DNA of 64,000 nt from Maylandia zebra (taxonomy: Eukaryota; Chordata; Actinopteri; Cichliformes; Cichlidae). Within the stretch, counting starts at the first letter, position 1. Each line of letters starts with the position of its first letter. The position numbers and the translations under genes are program-made. This document shows, piece after piece, positions 1 to 12,324 of this stretch. The stretch covers positions 37,120,159 to 37,184,158 of the forward strand of contig NC_135170.1 of assembly GCF_041146795.1 (NCBI RefSeq), in the 5' to 3' direction. Below the pieces are notes generated by a model. The model saw only the letters and a list, made by a program, of their open reading frames with translations. It searched no databases and was not told the DNA's origin.

Positions 1-1546
1 CAGTAGAATGAGCTTGTGAAATGAATGGACCCCACGCAGCCTCAGGTGACAGTTTTGTCATGTTTTGTTTGCACAACACGTCCTTTCTTTTTCCTTAGGT
101 TGGGAAGTTGGCTTTTCAGCTGCTTCTCCACTCCACACTCAGCTCCTCTCTCGAGCCCCAGCATCACTGAAATAGTCTGATTACTGAGTGGCAGCAGCTG
201 TCCTGCCAGCCACCCTGGCACTGCCCCTCCACTGCATCGGAGCCAGATACCACAGCCCTGCCACAGAGCTCTGCAAAAGCCAGGCTGGAAGATAGAGGCA
301 CATTATAAGACAGTTGTAAATAACTAGTTTCCTCCACCTGTGTTTGGTGTGCAGCACACCTGCACCGTCGTGTATGCTCCCAGCGTCATGTAGCTTTGAC
401 ATGATTCAGGTCCTCGCAGACGGGAGAGTTTTTCAACGTTAGAAATGACACCCTCAGGATGTGATTGATGTTCAGACCCTGATCTTCAGCCTGACCTATT
501 AAACTGAACCATTTCAGCCGTTTTCCTTCTCAGCCTCTGATTGGCAAGCTCAGTTTACCTGATGGTCTTTCAGACTTCAGTTTGAACCCCCTGTGGCGAA
601 CCTGAACAATGAGCCGAAGCTTGCTGTTCTCGGCCATCGCCCTTCCTCCACTATGTCTACACTTCATGTTGGTGCTTCAGACCCTTCTTCGTCTTCTCTT
701 CTGCATCACACAGGTTGGTTTTGTTTTCATGGGTCCACCGTTCCAGAGCTTGCTGCCTGGTCTACTTTGTCAAGTCTGATTTTTCTGTTCCTGAGCCTGA
801 TTGATGCTTTGAAGCTTCTGGATTTTCTCTGTGATTCTTAACTTGGTGAACAGCTGGGAAACACGGCATCTTCCTCCAGGAGAGTCTTCCTCACTTGACT
901 GAATGTTGTCCTTGACAAACTGCTCAGCATTCTCGCTGATATGCTCGTTTCTTCAGCCCAATGATGACCTCCTTCACACAGCTCCTCTCCTCTTTGAAGC
1001 CGGTCACGATTTCTGATGAACGAAATGCTAATTTAACACTTGACTCTAAATTAGTCCTGAGAGTAATGAGAAAGCAGGCTGACTTGGACTCGCAAGTGCT
1101 TATTGGCTGATAGTTCTTTATTTATCAAAATGATGCGAATGAAAACAAGCTTTAAAACAAACTGAAAGCTCTCCAATTAAAACATGAGAGGGTGATGCAG
1201 GGATGGTGATTGCTGTTAAATATTCCGTCATAATGTTTAAATAAAACAAATTGAAGCCTGTTAAAATGTAATGTACTAAAACCACCAGAAGGTGGCAGCA
1301 ATGATCTGAAAGGTGTTTCCTGATGCTGCTCTGAAAAAGTCTGATGTTGTGAGATTAGCTGCTCACAAACAGGACAAATGCACAAACACAAAGGTGACCA
1401 AAAAGGCGAACATGATGAAATCCAGTTTAAACGACTGAGCGCAGCAGGAACAAGCTGCGGAAAGTTCAGTCCTGAAAAGCTCACCTGACTGTATAGTGTG
1501 GAGGTGTTTAAGGAGGAGGCAATCAGTTCAAGTCTGTGTGTTTCAG
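1..1546. other. crhr1 intron, no exon recognised
   Basis: No crhr1 exon could be recognised here. The stretch ends in a CAG acceptor at 1544-1546, just before the first recognisable exon. The minus strand between about 560 and 1010 has short coding-like stretches broken by stops, which may be an old retrocopy or repeat; I could not identify it. The exons for the ligand-binding ectodomain and TM1 are presumably upstream of the window. Confidence 0.6.
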
Positions 1547-3823
1547 GAGCATTCGCTGTTTGAGGAACATCATCCACTGGAACCTGATCTCCGCCTTCAT
1601 CCTGAGGAACGCCACCTGGTTCATCGTCCAGCTAACAATGAATCCCGCTGTTACCGAGAGAAACCAGGTGCTCACGCACTCACACGCACAGACACATACT
1701 GACAAACACACTGATGCTGACCGTGACGCTGACTCTGGCCTCTGCAGGTGTGGTGCAGGCTGGTGACGGCAGGTTATAACTACTTCCATGTGACCAACTT
1801 CTTCTGGATGTTTGGTGAAGGCTGTTACCTCCACACTGCCGTCGTTCTCACCTACTCAACCGATAAACTCAGGAAGTGGATGTTCATCTGCATCGGGTGG
1901 GGTCAGTCCATCTGTCCCCCTTTCTGTCTGTCTACCTGTCCTCCTGTCCCTCTCTCTGCTCACCCGTCTCCCTCTCTGTCTGTCTGCAGGTATTCCATTC
2001 CCCATCATCGTGGCGTGGGCTTTTGGGAAGCTGTACTACGACAATGAGAAGTAGGTCATGTGACCAGATAAGACTTCTGCTAAATATAATGTGTTGCAAT
2101 ATTGAACGTGAGGAGTCATGTGACTGTGTTTTGATTGACAGGTGCTGGTTTGGAAAGAGGGCGGGAGTTTATACAGACTACATTTACCAAGGCCCCATGA
2201 TCCTGGTCCTGCTGGTAGGAGCACAGCCAGTCCACCTTAAAAACACTACAGTCCTCCTTAAACACAGCCAGTCCATCTTAAATTCTGTCAGAGACTGATG
2301 CTGATGTTTTGGAGATTCCTTTGACCAGCAAGTGGTGCCGAAGCCTCCATCAGACAGTAGAAACCAGTAAAATCCCATAAAGTCTATAAATATCAGATTT
2401 GTTACAGACAGCTGAGAGGATGATTTATCGAGAGAGGAAGAGGAGTGAGATGGTCTGGTTTAACGTGAGAAGACACGTCAGCTGACAAGCTGTCATGTGA
2501 TGTGGTCTCTGAAACCTGCTAACCTGATCAGACTCAGAGATGTACACACACTGTGAAGTCACATGTGTGTGAGAAACACCTGCACAGGTAACTTGGCTCA
2601 TAGTCCAGCTGTGTATAAACCTGGAAGTCTTCTTCTCCTCAGATTAACTTCGTCTTCCTGTTCAACATCGTCCGGATCCTGATGACCAAACTCAGGGCAT
2701 CAACAACCTCAGAAACCATTCAATACAGGTAGAAACACACCTGTAAATAGGAAGAGCGTGACAGCTGAGCTGGGTTTGTGATTGATTGATCAGAAATAAG
2801 TCATTGGTTTGGTCTTACAGACAGATGAGAGCAGGTGTGATGTACAGGTGATAGTTAGCTGTCGCCTCACCTTTGCATGTCTCTTTGGAGGTCATCAAAC
2901 ACTCACACTGGCCGTGTCTTTACGGTCTGTCTTCACTGATGTTTATGCAGCTCCTCACATAAACCAGCTTATTTTCCCCTCTTGCTGCATGAGCCTGTTT
3001 GCTGAAGGTAAAGAATGCCTGTGTGGGTTAATGTGCTTCTCTGGTGCTGCAGGAAGGCGGTGAAGGCGACGCTGGTGCTGCTGCCTCTGTTAGGAATCAC
3101 CTACATGCTTTTCTTTGTGAACCCCGGAGGAGAGGACGAGGTCGCTCGGATCGTCTTCATCTACTTCAACTCCATCCTTGAGTCCTTCCAGGTTCAGACT
3201 GCCACCCACACCAGAGGGAGCCTAACACAGTTTAATCGATTATCAGAGAGCCTCGGTGTGGTCACTGAGCACTAATACATGAGCTGTTGCTGTCAGACCA
3301 GGTTCAGCTTACTAAATCCAGTTTACTATGCTGGTCTCAGTCCAAGACTAAATTGGCCGAGCTTTCTTAGCTCAGTTTACACAGACTGATCTAAAAAGAA
3401 TCATAAACCTTTAGCTTAGCTATTAGCCAGAACGTTGATGGACACATCCTTTGATGATGTCACTTCTAGGCTGGACTCTTGTAGCTCCTCCGCCCATCAG
3501 TCGCTGTTGGCTAACTTGTCGACTCTCTGTGTCCCTGCAGGGCTTTTTCGTCTCTGTGTTTTACTGCTTCCTGAATAGCGAGGTTTGTCATGTTAATCAG
3601 GATTCCTCTTGGTTTCACATCATGTATGAATCGTATTTACATGACCGTTCTGATGTCTCTGTTTACCCGTTTACATATCTAGGTGCGCTCCGCGGTCAGG
3701 AAGCGTTGGATTCGTTGGCAGGACCGTCACTCCATCCGGAGCCGTGTCATACGTGCCACGTCACTGCCCACCTCACCGAGCAGAGTGTCCTTCCACAGCA
3801 TCAAACAGTCCTCAAACCTCTGA
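1547..3823 (+). CDS. crhr1: corticotropin-releasing hormone receptor 1, 3' part (TM2 to C terminus)
   Basis: This is a class B (secretin-family) G-protein-coupled receptor for CRH/urocortin that couples to adenylate cyclase at the plasma membrane. Exons are 1547-1667, 1748-1901, 1990-2050, 2142-2214, 2643-2728, 3053-3191, 3541-3582 and 3683-3823, all with GT/AG borders and consistent phase (817 bp, 271 full codons plus stop). In order one sees TM2 ([19 protein letters not shown]), TM3 with [11 protein letters not shown]4 ([12 protein letters not shown]), the ECL2 motif YDNEKCWFGK, TM5 ([16 protein letters not shown]), ICL3 with [16 protein letters not shown]6 with [10 protein letters not shown] and TM7 with [15 protein letters not shown]. 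The tail includes [18 protein letters not shown] and ends S-S-N-L, which fits a class I PDZ ligand (X-S-X-hydrophobic). Sequence and exon sizes match vertebrate CRHR1 closely. CRHR2 is the main alternative, but the ICL3, tail and mapt linkage favour CRHR1. The N-terminal exons are missing because the window starts inside the gene. Confidence 0.95.
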
Positions 3824-4003
3824 CAGACCTGAACTCACCCAATGGCGGTCTGAGATGTGATTCTCGTTGGCCAATCTGAGCTCTTATGATGCATGAGGAC
3901 CAGACAGTTAGAGGGGGGGGGGCTCTGTGTGGCCCCGCCTCTCTTCACCCTCACTAGACTCTCTGTCTCTGGACTCAACCAATCAGCTGCTTCATATGTT
4001 GCA
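3824..4003 (+). other. crhr1: proximal 3' UTR of crhr1 (inferred)
   Basis: Sequence directly after the stop codon, including a short poly-G run near 3911. It carries no ORF. The 3' UTR could continue past the hAT element to the AATAAA at 5549, but this cannot be decided from sequence. Confidence 0.4.
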
Positions 4004-4011
4004 CTGAGCAG

Positions 4012-5046
4012 TAGGGATGGGTATTGATAAGATTTTCACGATTCCGATTCCATTTTCGATTCTGTTTAACGATTCGATTCTTTATCGATTCTTTTTAAAA
4101 AAGGAGAACACTAAGGTCAACTAGCTTAGAACTTTGTTTTATATCTTCTCTTTGAACAAGATAGAAATTTAGGAGTAACATGGCCTTACAAACCCAACAG
4201 TGAGATCTTAGATCCAGCCTACGGCTCTTCAATGGGGTGTCACAGGGTCCCCAGGAAAAAAATTGTAAATGTAAAATAATAAAATAAATATTCTTCTGTA
4301 GCAATAACAAAGTGTAACATAAATTATTCTGTAGCAATTACACAAGAATATCCAGTAATGTCCCTGCCTACAATTAAACACATTCACTTACTGAAAATCA
4401 TCTGCTGTGGCAAATGGGCCTTTCAAGCCTTTGACCACAAACTGAGTCTCTGCTCGGTGACATTCGTCTATCCTGGCCTGAAAGGAGACGCTGCCACTAG
4501 ACTGCAGCGAGAACTGCCAGCATCTGAGCCAGACTCTGTCTGTCTCTCTCATCATGGTCACCTAAATGCACAGTAATGGCAGGTTTTGTAATAAGGCAGA
4601 TCACGCTAACATAATATGCACTGTTAGTTGATTATTTACCTGCCGCATTAACGGGAGAGGACGTGCAAACGTTACCGCTGCTGCTGGGTTGAGATTCACG
4701 AGTCCGGAGCGAATTAAAAACACGACATTCATTTAAGGTCATCGTGTGTTTTGTGAGCAAATGCTTTTGCATATTCGTAGTGTTTCATCCCTTAAATGAA
4801 ATATCTACTTTGCAAATATTGCAAGTTGCCCTGTTGTCATCCGTTCTCATAAAGTATAATCAAACTTTTGAGCGTTTAAGCTGCCGTGTTTCCTGCCAGG
4901 TAAATGACGCTCCGCAACGTGGTGACGTCATTCGGGGCAACTGGAATCAATAAGGGAATCGTTTGCAAAAATGGCAAACGATTCCAAGGAACTGAAACAG
5001 GGGGAACCGGTTCTCAACAAGAACCGGGTTTCGATACCCATCCCTA
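4012..5046. mobile_element. hAT-type non-autonomous DNA transposon
   Basis: The element starts TAGGGATGGGTATTGATAA and ends TTTCGATACCCATCCCTA, which are inverted termini. It is flanked on both sides by the perfect 8-bp direct repeat CTGAGCAG (4004-4011 and 5047-5054). An 8-bp duplication is diagnostic of hAT elements. No transposase ORF is present, so it is a 1035-bp non-autonomous copy just downstream of the crhr1 stop. Confidence 0.9.
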
Positions 5047-5548
5047 CTGAGCAGCCAGACTGCATTTTATAATCAGTTTAGTGGTTTATTGATCAGTGTT
5101 TTATTTATCAGCTATTACTGTATGTATTACTGATCACCAGCTTTCTGCTCTTCACACACACGCACACTGATCATCACAGATTCAGAGGTGTGTGGTGAGA
5201 AACCTAACCCTAACTTAGACTGTCTGATAACCCTGACCCAGTACTCACTCTTTACTGCCTGGACGTCAGCTTCCTGCTCTACTTCCTCTGGTGAACATTT
5301 ATTCAGATTAAATCTTCGGGCAAGTGGATTAAGGATTTGTACCATTTCCACCAGTGGCAGGAAAGTAAAACTGGATTATCAGCAGGTTTTATTTTGCATC
5401 AGATGGAGTCTTTATAGCCACAAGAACGTCTGCTTGATGTTTGGTGTGAGTGCTCCGCCACAGAGACACTGCTGAAGACACACAGCAGCAGATCCAGGAG
5501 TGTGTGTGTGTGTGCACGTGTGTGTACGTGTGTTTGTGCATGCAGTTT

Positions 5549-5554
5549 AATAAA
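5549..5554 (+). promoter_or_regulatory. candidate poly(A) signal AATAAA
   Basis: A canonical AATAAA lies 1.7 kb after the crhr1 stop, following a GT-rich stretch. It could end a long crhr1 transcript that reads through the hAT element. This is position-based inference only. Confidence 0.3.
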
Positions 5555-5839
5555 TTAACCCAAGCTTAACTTGCTGTGAAAGGGGCGGAGTTTACATCAT
5601 GTGACCAATCAGAAACATGGACAGATCAGCAAACTGATCTCTATTTATTTCCTTCGTGAACAAATGGAAAAGAGGCCGTTTATACAATGATTTCCACCTG
5701 CAATCCCTGGCCAGGTAAAAATACGTGACACACACAAGTTGACACACAAGCCACCACGGCGAGTGGACTATGGAACGCCAGGACTGCCATAATGAATTAA
5801 TTAAATACACCATTAAATAATTAATTAAATGTGTCAATA

Positions 5840-6240
5840 ATTAATTACAATTGGAATTAATTAATTAAATAAATAGTTATGACACATGTAATTAATTAAT
5901 TATTGACACATTTAATTAATTATTGACACATTTAATTAATTATTGACACATTTAATTAATGATTTATGTATTTCACATGTTAATTAATTATTGACACATT
6001 TAATTAATTATTGACACATTTAATTAATTATTTATGTATTTCACATGTTAATTAATTATTGACACATTTAATTAATTATTGACACATTTAATTAATTATT
6101 TATGTATTTCACATGTTAATTAATTATTGACACATTTAATTAATTATTGACACATTTAATTAATTATTTATGTATTTCACATGTTAATTAATTATTGACA
6201 CATTTAATTAATTATTGACACATTTAATTAATTATTTAAT
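5840..6240. repeat. AT-rich tandem repeat in the left arm (20-bp and 68-bp periods)
   Basis: The 20-mer ATTGACACATTTAATTAATT is repeated head to tail. Pairs of it are joined to a TTTATGTATTTCACATGTTA segment to form a unit of about 68 bp that occurs about four times. The matching right arm (9230-9320) has only a short version, so the array expanded on the left side only. Confidence 0.85.
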
Positions 6241-7568
6241 GATATATTTATTTATTTCATTTTGGCAGTCCTGGCGCCTGGCTCTCATCATGAAATAATT
6301 TTATCTGTCAGCCTCACCCATCAAACTCAGGGGGCGGGGTTAACGCTGCCCATGCAGCTTCTCTAACATTTGATTGGTTGCCGTGCAAAGTAAGTCAAAA
6401 CAGGTCGATCCTAGATAATCGATTGCTTGTGTAGACTTGGGGCAGCCAGGTATCCCAGAATGCAGATCAAATCACAGGCAGCAATGGTGGTGGTGTAGTT
6501 TTAAAATACCCCGTTTTTCTGTCACCAGCTACACTTTTAACAGTGTTTTAGCCGCGAATGTCGCGCCGTATGTCTGGTCAGGTTGTCAACATAGAACATG
6601 TTTGCAAAAGTGCTCAGATGTTGTCAGAGATTTCACTAGCTCTGCTAACAATTAGCATGCAGAGTGCACCGAGGGGGTTACGTTAACCGGTTTGTTTACA
6701 TATTCCACTCTCCGTGTTCCACATGTTGCATTCGCAGATTCTCATTTTCACCGAACGATCGTCTCTTTCCGCCTGGTCTTGTGTCTCTGTGCTTCTGTAA
6801 CATAAAGAACGAGCTGACATTTTTCTCACGAAACCAGCGATCAGCTCAACAGACCCTCAGTTTACCTGCATGCATCCTCCTCCTCACCTGTCAGCTGTTT
6901 AACACCTGCTGCTAATTCAAGAAACACGCCTAGTTACCTGGTGATAGTCACAGTTTAACTGGGCAGCCGGTGCTCGATATAAAGCAATGTCAGCGCATTT
7001 TTCTGCACAAGATAAGTAAATATAGTGTTTTCCCCGAGCGCAGAGCTGCTGGAGCTCGTTTCCTTACAGAGCACTTTATAGGCGAACAGCTTCATCAGCG
7101 GCTGATGTCCAATCACCGGCACACAGCTTTGAAACCTCAGCTGAGTTTTAGCTCTCAGTGGTTAAACGCTGGACTTCATTCACTCAGGTTCTGTCTGTCG
7201 GGTCACGTTTACTTCGCTGTTTTATTTACAACTGAGCAAATCGGTTTGGCTGAGGTTAAAGTTACGTTTCATAACTGCATAGTTTCACAGACGTTTAATG
7301 GTTCACTGGCACATGTGTCAGACTGAACTATCATCTAAATATCATCTGTTTTTTAATAGTTATTCATCTGTATTCTAAGCACCAGCTGTCTGTTAGAATG
7401 TGATTTTTTTTTCTCTCTCTGTTGGCAGAGGTATAAAAATGCGCAGGAAAATCTGACATGCATGGCGAACTTCACCGACGATATTTAGGGAGGAATAAAC
7501 ACACATCAAACATAAATGAACCATTTGCCTGTCTCCATAATTGAGAGCATTTTCTCTTCTTATGTCAA

Positions 7569-7609
7569 CACTCTCTCTCTCTCTCTCTCTTTTTTTTTTT
7601 TTTTTTTTG
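7569..7609. repeat. (CT)n-(T)n simple repeat
   Basis: A CT dinucleotide run is followed directly by about 18 T residues, inside the interior of the long-inverted-repeat element. Confidence 0.85.
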
Positions 7610-8417
7610 CTTTTTCGGTCATGTTATGTTTACCTGTCAAAGGCTTGTTACAAACTATGAAACACATTGTGCAGACTTCTGGATGTTAGAAGAAAACTAA
7701 TACTGCTCATGAATGAGACTAAAGGCAGGAAGGTGTCCTTTAAAACTAAACATGTTAATAGGACCTCCCTATTTATATCATAGTTTATGATATAGCACGT
7801 GTATTTCAGTAATAGCTGATTTCAGTGTGGTGAACAGTCTCACAGCTCACGTAGGCGTTATCTGTGATACTCCTTAACTATAATTTATCCAAGTTAACTT
7901 CAGTTAACCATTCAGACAGTTCTTTTGCAATGAAAAACATAAACACCCATGCTGCCGGTAGGTTTTCTCAGTGCCAGCTGTTAACATTATAGCTGCTTAT
8001 GCAGTAACCATGGTAACCACGGACTCTGAGCGGCTGGATCGACGGAGGTCAGACAACAATTTTACATGTATGATCTTAAAACAGGACACAGCCACTATAC
8101 GTGCTGGCCTCATATCAAATGTGAAGGCAGACTGAGTCTATGTTTGACGTTTTTTATATCTAATCTTCCTTTTCAAACATTTAAACAGCAGCGAGTCTGC
8201 AGCTGAGGGAATACAAACTCAAACTGTCGGAACAGGTTTGCTCGTTTCTTGGATTCATTTGGTGATTCATTAAATGTATAACTGTTATTCTAATCTGCTG
8301 CTGAGTCTCTTACACTTTTCTTTATGCTGTATATTTTCACGTCTCTGGAATAGTTGGAAGTTAGATAGTCAGCTGGGAAACTTTGTGTTAACTCATGGAG
8401 CTGAGGATATCGTGGAT

Positions 8418-8458
8418 ATGCTGACCTCGCTCCGTGGTGTACAGAGCGAGGTCAGCAT
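8418..8458. repeat. perfect 15-bp hairpin
   Basis: ATGCTGACCTCGCTC at 8418-8432 is followed, after an 11-nt spacer, by its exact reverse complement at 8444-8458. It sits alone in the interior of the long-inverted-repeat element and has no T-run or gene beside it. Confidence 0.85.
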
Positions 8459-9433
8459 GATTAATATTCACAATAAAAATATTAGCCGAACATCATGAAG
8501 TCTGTGTGTGTTTCATAGTGTCGAACAACCTTTGTACAGTTAAAGGCAGCAGTTACTACATGACGGAAACACCAACGTTATCTCTTTTATGTGTTTATAC
8601 ACAGGTCACGCTGATTACTGAACAAAACCCCAAAGATCAGATGTTAAACAGATTTATTTGCTCTCTCTCCTCCTTAAACATGTTTTTAATCTTAGTTATA
8701 ATTCAGAATTGGCGACTGAAACACTTAGGACACATAAGAACATCAGGAAATAAAACACCGATAAATATAACCTCAGTAAAAGAAGTCAGCGGGGGTTACT
8801 ACAGCTGTGTACCGGGGCCTGCGCTTTGTCGGTGGGATTGCTTGCGAGGCGAGCGGGTCTATCCCACGCTTTGCCGTGAGACTGGGCAGACATCTCCGAA
8901 ATCATCGAAACACTTTTGCAAAGAGGCTGTATCTTGACAAACCGACCAGACACATGAAGATTAAACCACTACATTCTCGGCTAAAAAAATATTAAAACGG
9001 TATTTGGTGACACACAAACAGGGTTTTTCAAAGCTCAGTTCTGTTAGCTTCCACATGCCGGTTGTTGTGTGCTAGAAACAATGGCCACCAGGCCTAAGCA
9101 ATGGTTTTGACTCGATCAGCGTTAACCCCGCCCCCTGAGTTTGATGGGTGAGGCTGACAGATAAAATTATTTCATGATGAGAGCCAGGCGTCAGGACTGC
9201 CAAAATGAAATAAATAAATATATCATTAAATAATTAATTACATGTGTCATAACTATTTATTTAATTAATTAATTCCAATTTTAATTAATTATTGACACAT
9301 TTAATTAAATATTTAATGGTGTATTTAATTAATTCATTATGGCAGTCCTGGCGTTCCATAGCCCACTCGCCGTGGTAGCTTGTGTGTCAACTTGTGTGTG
9401 TCACGTATTTTTACCTGGCCAGGGATTACAGGT

Positions 9434-9775
9434 AAATGGTAAAAATGGTAAATGGCCTGTATTTATATAGCGCTTTACTAGTCCCTAAGGACCCCAAAGC
9501 GCTTTACATATCCAGTCATCCACCCATTCACACACACATTCACACACTGGTGATGGCAAGCTACATTGTAGCCACAGCCACCCTGGGGCGCACTGACAGA
9601 GGCGAGGCTGCCGGACGCTGGCGCCACCGGGCCCTCTGACCACCACCAGTAGGCAACGGGTGAAGTGTCTTGCCCAAGGACACAATGACCAAGGCTGTCC
9701 AAGCCGGGGCTCGAACCGGCAACCTTCCGATTACAAGGCAAACTCCCAACTCTTGAGCCACAATCGCCCCCCCGT
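9434..9775. mobile_element. dispersed fish repeat inserted in the right arm
   Basis: The right-arm sequence CAGGT-GGAAATC, intact in the left arm, is split here by about 340 bp. The insert starts AAATGGTAAAAATGG, has a TATATAGCGCTTTA segment, and ends near CAATCGCCCCCCC. A related copy is at 63227-63540. I do not assign a family. Short ORFs on its minus strand are typical spurious frames of this repeat. Confidence 0.75.
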
Positions 9776-9924
9776 GGAAATCATTGTATAAACGGCCTCT
9801 TTTCCATTTGTTCATGAATATATATAAATATATAAATATAAATATAAATACAGGCCATTTACCATTTATTTAAGTAAAATTTCAAATCTACAGTAACAAA
9901 AATCATGCAGCCATTTTCTTCTGC

Positions 9925-10200
9925 TTGTCTGAAGTCGGGTTTGGGGGCAGCAGCAGGAAAGCCCCTGCCCCTTTCACCTCATCCTCCAGGAAAACAGAGA
10001 CATTCCCTGGCCAGCCGATCAATCTGATCTCTCCAGCATATCCCGGGCCTCCTCACCCTAGGACATGCCTGGCTGAAACACCTTACCCCGGAGGCGACAG
10101 CGTTAGCCATCTCCTTTTGATGTGGAAGAGTTCCCCTCCTGAATGGCTGAAGTCCTCACCCTAACCCTAAGGGAGAGCCCATCCACCTTCTGGAGAAAAC
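9925..10200 (-). mobile_element. degenerate LINE 3' fragment (Rex/RTE-like C-terminal region)
   Basis: The sequence resembles the pieces at 34850-35200 and 39180-39590, with shared segments for an ACPTGR-RGRPRTRWRD-type C-terminal region on the minus strand. It is too mutated for an open frame. The family name is tentative. Confidence 0.5.
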
Positions 10201-10366
10201 TCATTTCTGCTGCTTCAATCTGCATCTCGTTTTACAGTGTTCACAAAATGATATGTGCGAGATTAACAGATTTATGGCGTTTCTCAACAACAAAGTGCAT
10301 TTGGTGCCAGATGGCTGCTTAGGACACTCTAACTGGGCATGAATTAAAAATATAATTCCATTAAAG

Positions 10367-10780
10367 CAGTAGTCCCCAACCACCGGGCCACTGACCAGTA
10401 CTGGTCCGTGAGAGCTGAGACTCTGGTTGAAATTTATGGTTTTCAGGGTTTTTATTGTTAGCTCGGTTTTCCTGGGTCTTTTCCTGTGTTGTAGTTATAC
10501 GTCTTATTTTGAAAGAAATATTTACACGTTACCATAGCGACCAGAGAGCATTAAGGGGCAGAGAGGAGGATGTTACTCTCAATGCTGTTGATGCATTTCA
10601 GGAGGATGCTAATAAAGTTACACAATTACAGAGTGATTTTGCATTTATTATTATATTTACAAAATCCCTCAGTTTTTGTCTCTGTCGTATTGTTTTATTT
10701 GTTGTATTTATCCGCCACACCGTGAAAATATTGTCTGACATCAAACCGGTCTGTGGAGCAAAAAGCTTTGGGGACCGCTG
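10367..10780. mobile_element. hAT MITE (Charlie-like ends)
   Basis: It begins CAGTAGTCCCCAACCACCGG and ends CTTTGGGGACCGCTG, inverted CAG...CTG termini typical of hAT elements. The flanks are CATTAAAG (10359-10366) and GATTAAAG (10781-10788), an 8-bp duplication with one mismatch. Length is 414 bp and there is no transposase. Confidence 0.82.
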
Positions 10781-10899
10781 GATTAAAGCACTAGTAAGTC
10801 TGTTACTGACAACAATGATGAAGGGGAGGGAGAGCATGGTCCCCTGAGGGGCCACTGTGCTGCCTCACACATACGGTACAGAAGCCTCACATACTGTGG

Positions 10900-11260
10900 T
10901 TGAGGTGGTAGATCGTCTATGCAGTCAGGTGACTGAAAATCAATATGATATCAGCATTAGGGAGCGTTGCATTCTTCAAGTAAAGCCCTGGCTCATCTCT
11001 TCGCTTTCATTAAATAAATTTAGAGTTCTGATTAGACGTTGACAGGTGTGTCATCCAGGTCATGGCAGCTATCCTGTGGACTATCCTGTGCTGGTAGATG
11101 TTCTGCAGAGAGGCCACTGGACTCCTAACGATCTTTTTGGCAGCCTTCACCACTTTCCAGGCATTTGCAGTCCATAGGATTGGTGTTGCCGTATCACGAT
11201 GCAGAAGGTCAGGATGCTCTCAGCTGCTGCAGCTGTAGAAGTTTCTACATATGAAACTCA
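10900..11260 (-). mobile_element. degenerate LINE reverse-transcriptase C-terminal fragment
   Basis: Read on the minus strand near 11250-11040, broken frames resemble the region after the RT core of L2/CR1 LINEs (a YGNTNPMD segment, then IVRSPVASLQNIYQHRIVHR). There are several frameshifts. The 11261-11737 stretch beside it shows nothing I can support. Confidence 0.5.
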
Positions 11261-11737
11261 TCGTCCTCAGGAATCACAGCCACTGCTGAGCCCTCCTAAC
11301 CAGTTCTGTGGGGTTAAATGTCCCACTGAGGCCCTCACTGATGTAGACACTGTTGGGATTTGTTTTTATCTTTAAGACTAATATCTCACAATTAGAATCA
11401 CATATTTGTCTTTTACTACACACACTGTATTGTAGAAGAGTTTTGGATTCACTCTGATAAAACAGACCATGTTTCCTCGTCATCTCCACACAGGAATGTG
11501 GCCTCGGGCGTAAATCAGGTGCTGCTGGAATGCACTCCACAGCTCTTCTTTAACTCTACAGGCCTGGCCGGAGGACCAGAGATGGTTGTCATGGTAATGG
11601 GAGCATCGCCATAGGAAGGGTCATATCCAAATAAGGAGATGCCAAGAAAGCTGCAGAAGAAGAAACGTGAACTGGATCTCAGCCAGATAAGCCAATGACC
11701 TTAGTATCCTGTTATTACACATAATGAAAAGTGCTGC

Positions 11738-11784
11738 TGCCTGTGCGCGATGCATCCTATCACTGCAGTGTCATCTGCAAATTT
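11738..11784 (-). mobile_element. LINE RT remnant with FADD box fused to a second LINE
   Basis: On the minus strand this short piece encodes [15 protein letters not shown], a reverse-transcriptase catalytic box. It joins the 3' tail of the adjacent LINE. The same junction recurs at 31878-31935 (see findings). Confidence 0.6.
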
Positions 11785-12324
11785 TAGAATAGAATAGAAT
11801 TCAATACAATAATACATACAGAGAAAAACCCAACAATCATATGACCCCCTATGAGCAAGCACTTTGGCGACAGTGGGAAGGAAAAACTCCCTTTTAACAG
11901 GAAGAAACCTCCAGCAGAACCAGGCTCAGGGAGGGGCGGGGCCATCTGCTGTGATTGGTTGGGGTGAGAGAAGGAAGACAGGATAAAAGACATGCTGTGG
12001 AAGAGAGACAGAGGTTAATAACAGATATGATTCAGTGCAGAGAGGTCTGTTAACACATAGTGAGTGAGAAAGGTGACTGGAAAGGAAAAACTCAATGCAT
12101 CATGGGAATCCACGGCAGCCTACGTCTATTGCAGCATAACTAAGGGAGGATTCAGGGTCACCTGGTCCAGCCCTAACTATATGCTTTAGCAAAAAGGAAA
12201 GTTTGAAGCCTAATCTTGAAAGTAGAGATAGTGTCTGTCTCCTGAATCCAAACTGGAAGCTGGTTCCACAGAAGAGGGGCCTGAATGACTCATCGACTAT
12301 CGCCCTGTAGCCCTCACCTCAGTA

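Larger units (their letters stand above)
5657..9814. mobile_element. long-inverted-repeat (foldback-like) element
   Basis: The left end (TGAACAAATGGAAAAGAGGC at 5657) recurs inverted at the right end (to 9814). The arms match through the CCACGGCGAGTGG and GGAACGCCAGGACTGCC segments, an AT-rich block, and the GGGGCGGGGTTAACGC segment near 6330-6348 (inverse at 9117-9150). Weaker inverse similarity continues to about 6650 on the left and 8800 on the right. The interior (about 6660-8760) has no long ORF. The right arm is broken by another repeat at 9434-9775. No clear target duplication was found, so the superfamily is open. Confidence 0.75.

Noticed and set aside
9478-9815. Overlapping 66-87 codon minus frames that look protein-like
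   Set aside because: They fall in a dispersed fish repeat seen again at 63227-63540, where the same frames are broken.
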